Below, one piece after another: positions 63,875-64,000 of a stretch of DNA of 64,000 nucleotides; within the stretch, counting starts at the first letter, position 1, and the number at the start of each line of letters is the position of its first letter. The stretch lies in assembly GCA_963836085.1 (NCBI GenBank), contig CAWIHT010000017.1:8575-72574 (forward strand), given 5' to 3'. Under the pieces are notes generated by a model. The model searched no databases, was not told where the DNA came from, and saw only the letters and a program-made list of their open reading frames with translations. The DNA comes from JAHEEL01 sp963836085 (GTDB taxonomy: Bacteria > Actinomycetota > Acidimicrobiia > Spongiisociales > UBA5794). The translations under genes and the position numbers were made by a program.

Positions 63875-64000
63875 ATGGATCACGCAACGATCGTCAAGGG
63901 GCTGCTCAACCCGGAGGCCTACCCCCACCCGGTTGACGAGATCGTCCACCTCCAAACCCACATCTCTTCGATCCTGCTGACCGGCGAGCGGGCTTACAAG
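63875..64000 (+). CDS. COG2187-like aminoglycoside phosphotransferase/ATPase family protein, 3' truncated
   Basis: Divergent from metK, 116 bp away. ATG 63875 gives 42 residues to the window end: GLLNPEAYPHPVDEIVHLQTHISSILLTGERAYK. The PEAYPHPV...ETHIS...L.G..AYK pattern is the usual start of COG2187-type proteins, a kinase-like domain often followed by a P-loop ATPase. Only the N-terminus is visible, so function is left open. Confidence 0.6.
   Translation, partial: MDHATIVKGLLNPEAYPHPVDEIVHLQTHISSILLTGERAYK

Noticed and set aside
1..64000. tRNA or rRNA genes
   Set aside because: No recognisable tRNA arms (GGTTCRA-type T loops with acceptor stems) or rRNA segments were seen on reading; a covariance-model scan would be decisive.

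Overview
The window is high-GC DNA with many GTG starts and four-base gene overlaps. Its protein families (S-layer-homology repeats ending in 'ITRGCNPP...RFCPD', giant LamG/FN3/DNRLRE surface proteins, a large sulfated-glycan locus) point to an actinobacterium, most likely a marine Acidimicrobiia relative such as the Ilumatobacter group. That placement is inference. Almost everything here builds or decorates the cell surface.

Layout. (1) 1-1123: the 3' part of an asparagine-synthetase-like gene, followed by a 46-residue peptide with an actinobacterial lasso-peptide leader motif. (2) 1239-10846: a complete UDP-di-N-acetylbacillosamine module. A PglF-type dehydratase lies on the plus strand. 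Converging on it is a tightly overlapped minus-strand operon: bi-domain oxidoreductase, heparinase II/III-like protein, GT4, PglC, PglD, PglE. (3) 11.8-19 kb: a CapK-like ligase, two glycosyltransferases, an O-antigen polymerase and a flippase. (4) 19.3-22.8 kb: insertion-sequence debris (IS481- and IS3-type) around an FkbM methyltransferase. (5) 22.8-30.7 kb: one very large secreted protein with two metallophosphoesterase domains; its 3' end abuts the IS3 remnant. (6) 31-33.8 kb: WecB-type epimerase, hydroxyacid dehydrogenase, HAD phosphatase. (7) 33.9-39.7 kb: two tandem paralogs with FG-GAP-like repeats, an LCP (glycan ligase) domain and three SLH motifs. (8) 39.7-50.3 kb: a lipoprotein, VanZ, a Wzz/BY-kinase, a PP2C phosphatase, GT4, two sulfotransferases, a second Wzx/Wzy pair and a Pro/Thr stalk protein. 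(9) 50.4-62.1 kb: an approximately 3,900-residue secreted repeat protein with three near-identical 1,608-bp tandem units. (10) metK and the 5' end of a COG2187-like gene.

How it fits together (inference): the PglF/E/D/C enzymes make and load the first sugar on undecaprenyl phosphate. The GT4 enzymes extend the chain and WecB supplies an epimerised precursor. Two Wzx/Wzy pairs export and polymerise, under Wzz/BY-kinase control opposed by PP2C, and sulfotransferases add charge. The LCP-SLH proteins could attach the glycan to the envelope, beside two giant adhesin-like proteins.

Caution: many genes between about 3 and 33 kb are broken by one- or two-base shifts into pieces that join perfectly in protein space. 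Comparing the LCP paralogs shows these are often single-base changes in G/C runs, so sequencing error is the simplest reading. I annotate each such gene as one feature and mark the shifts.
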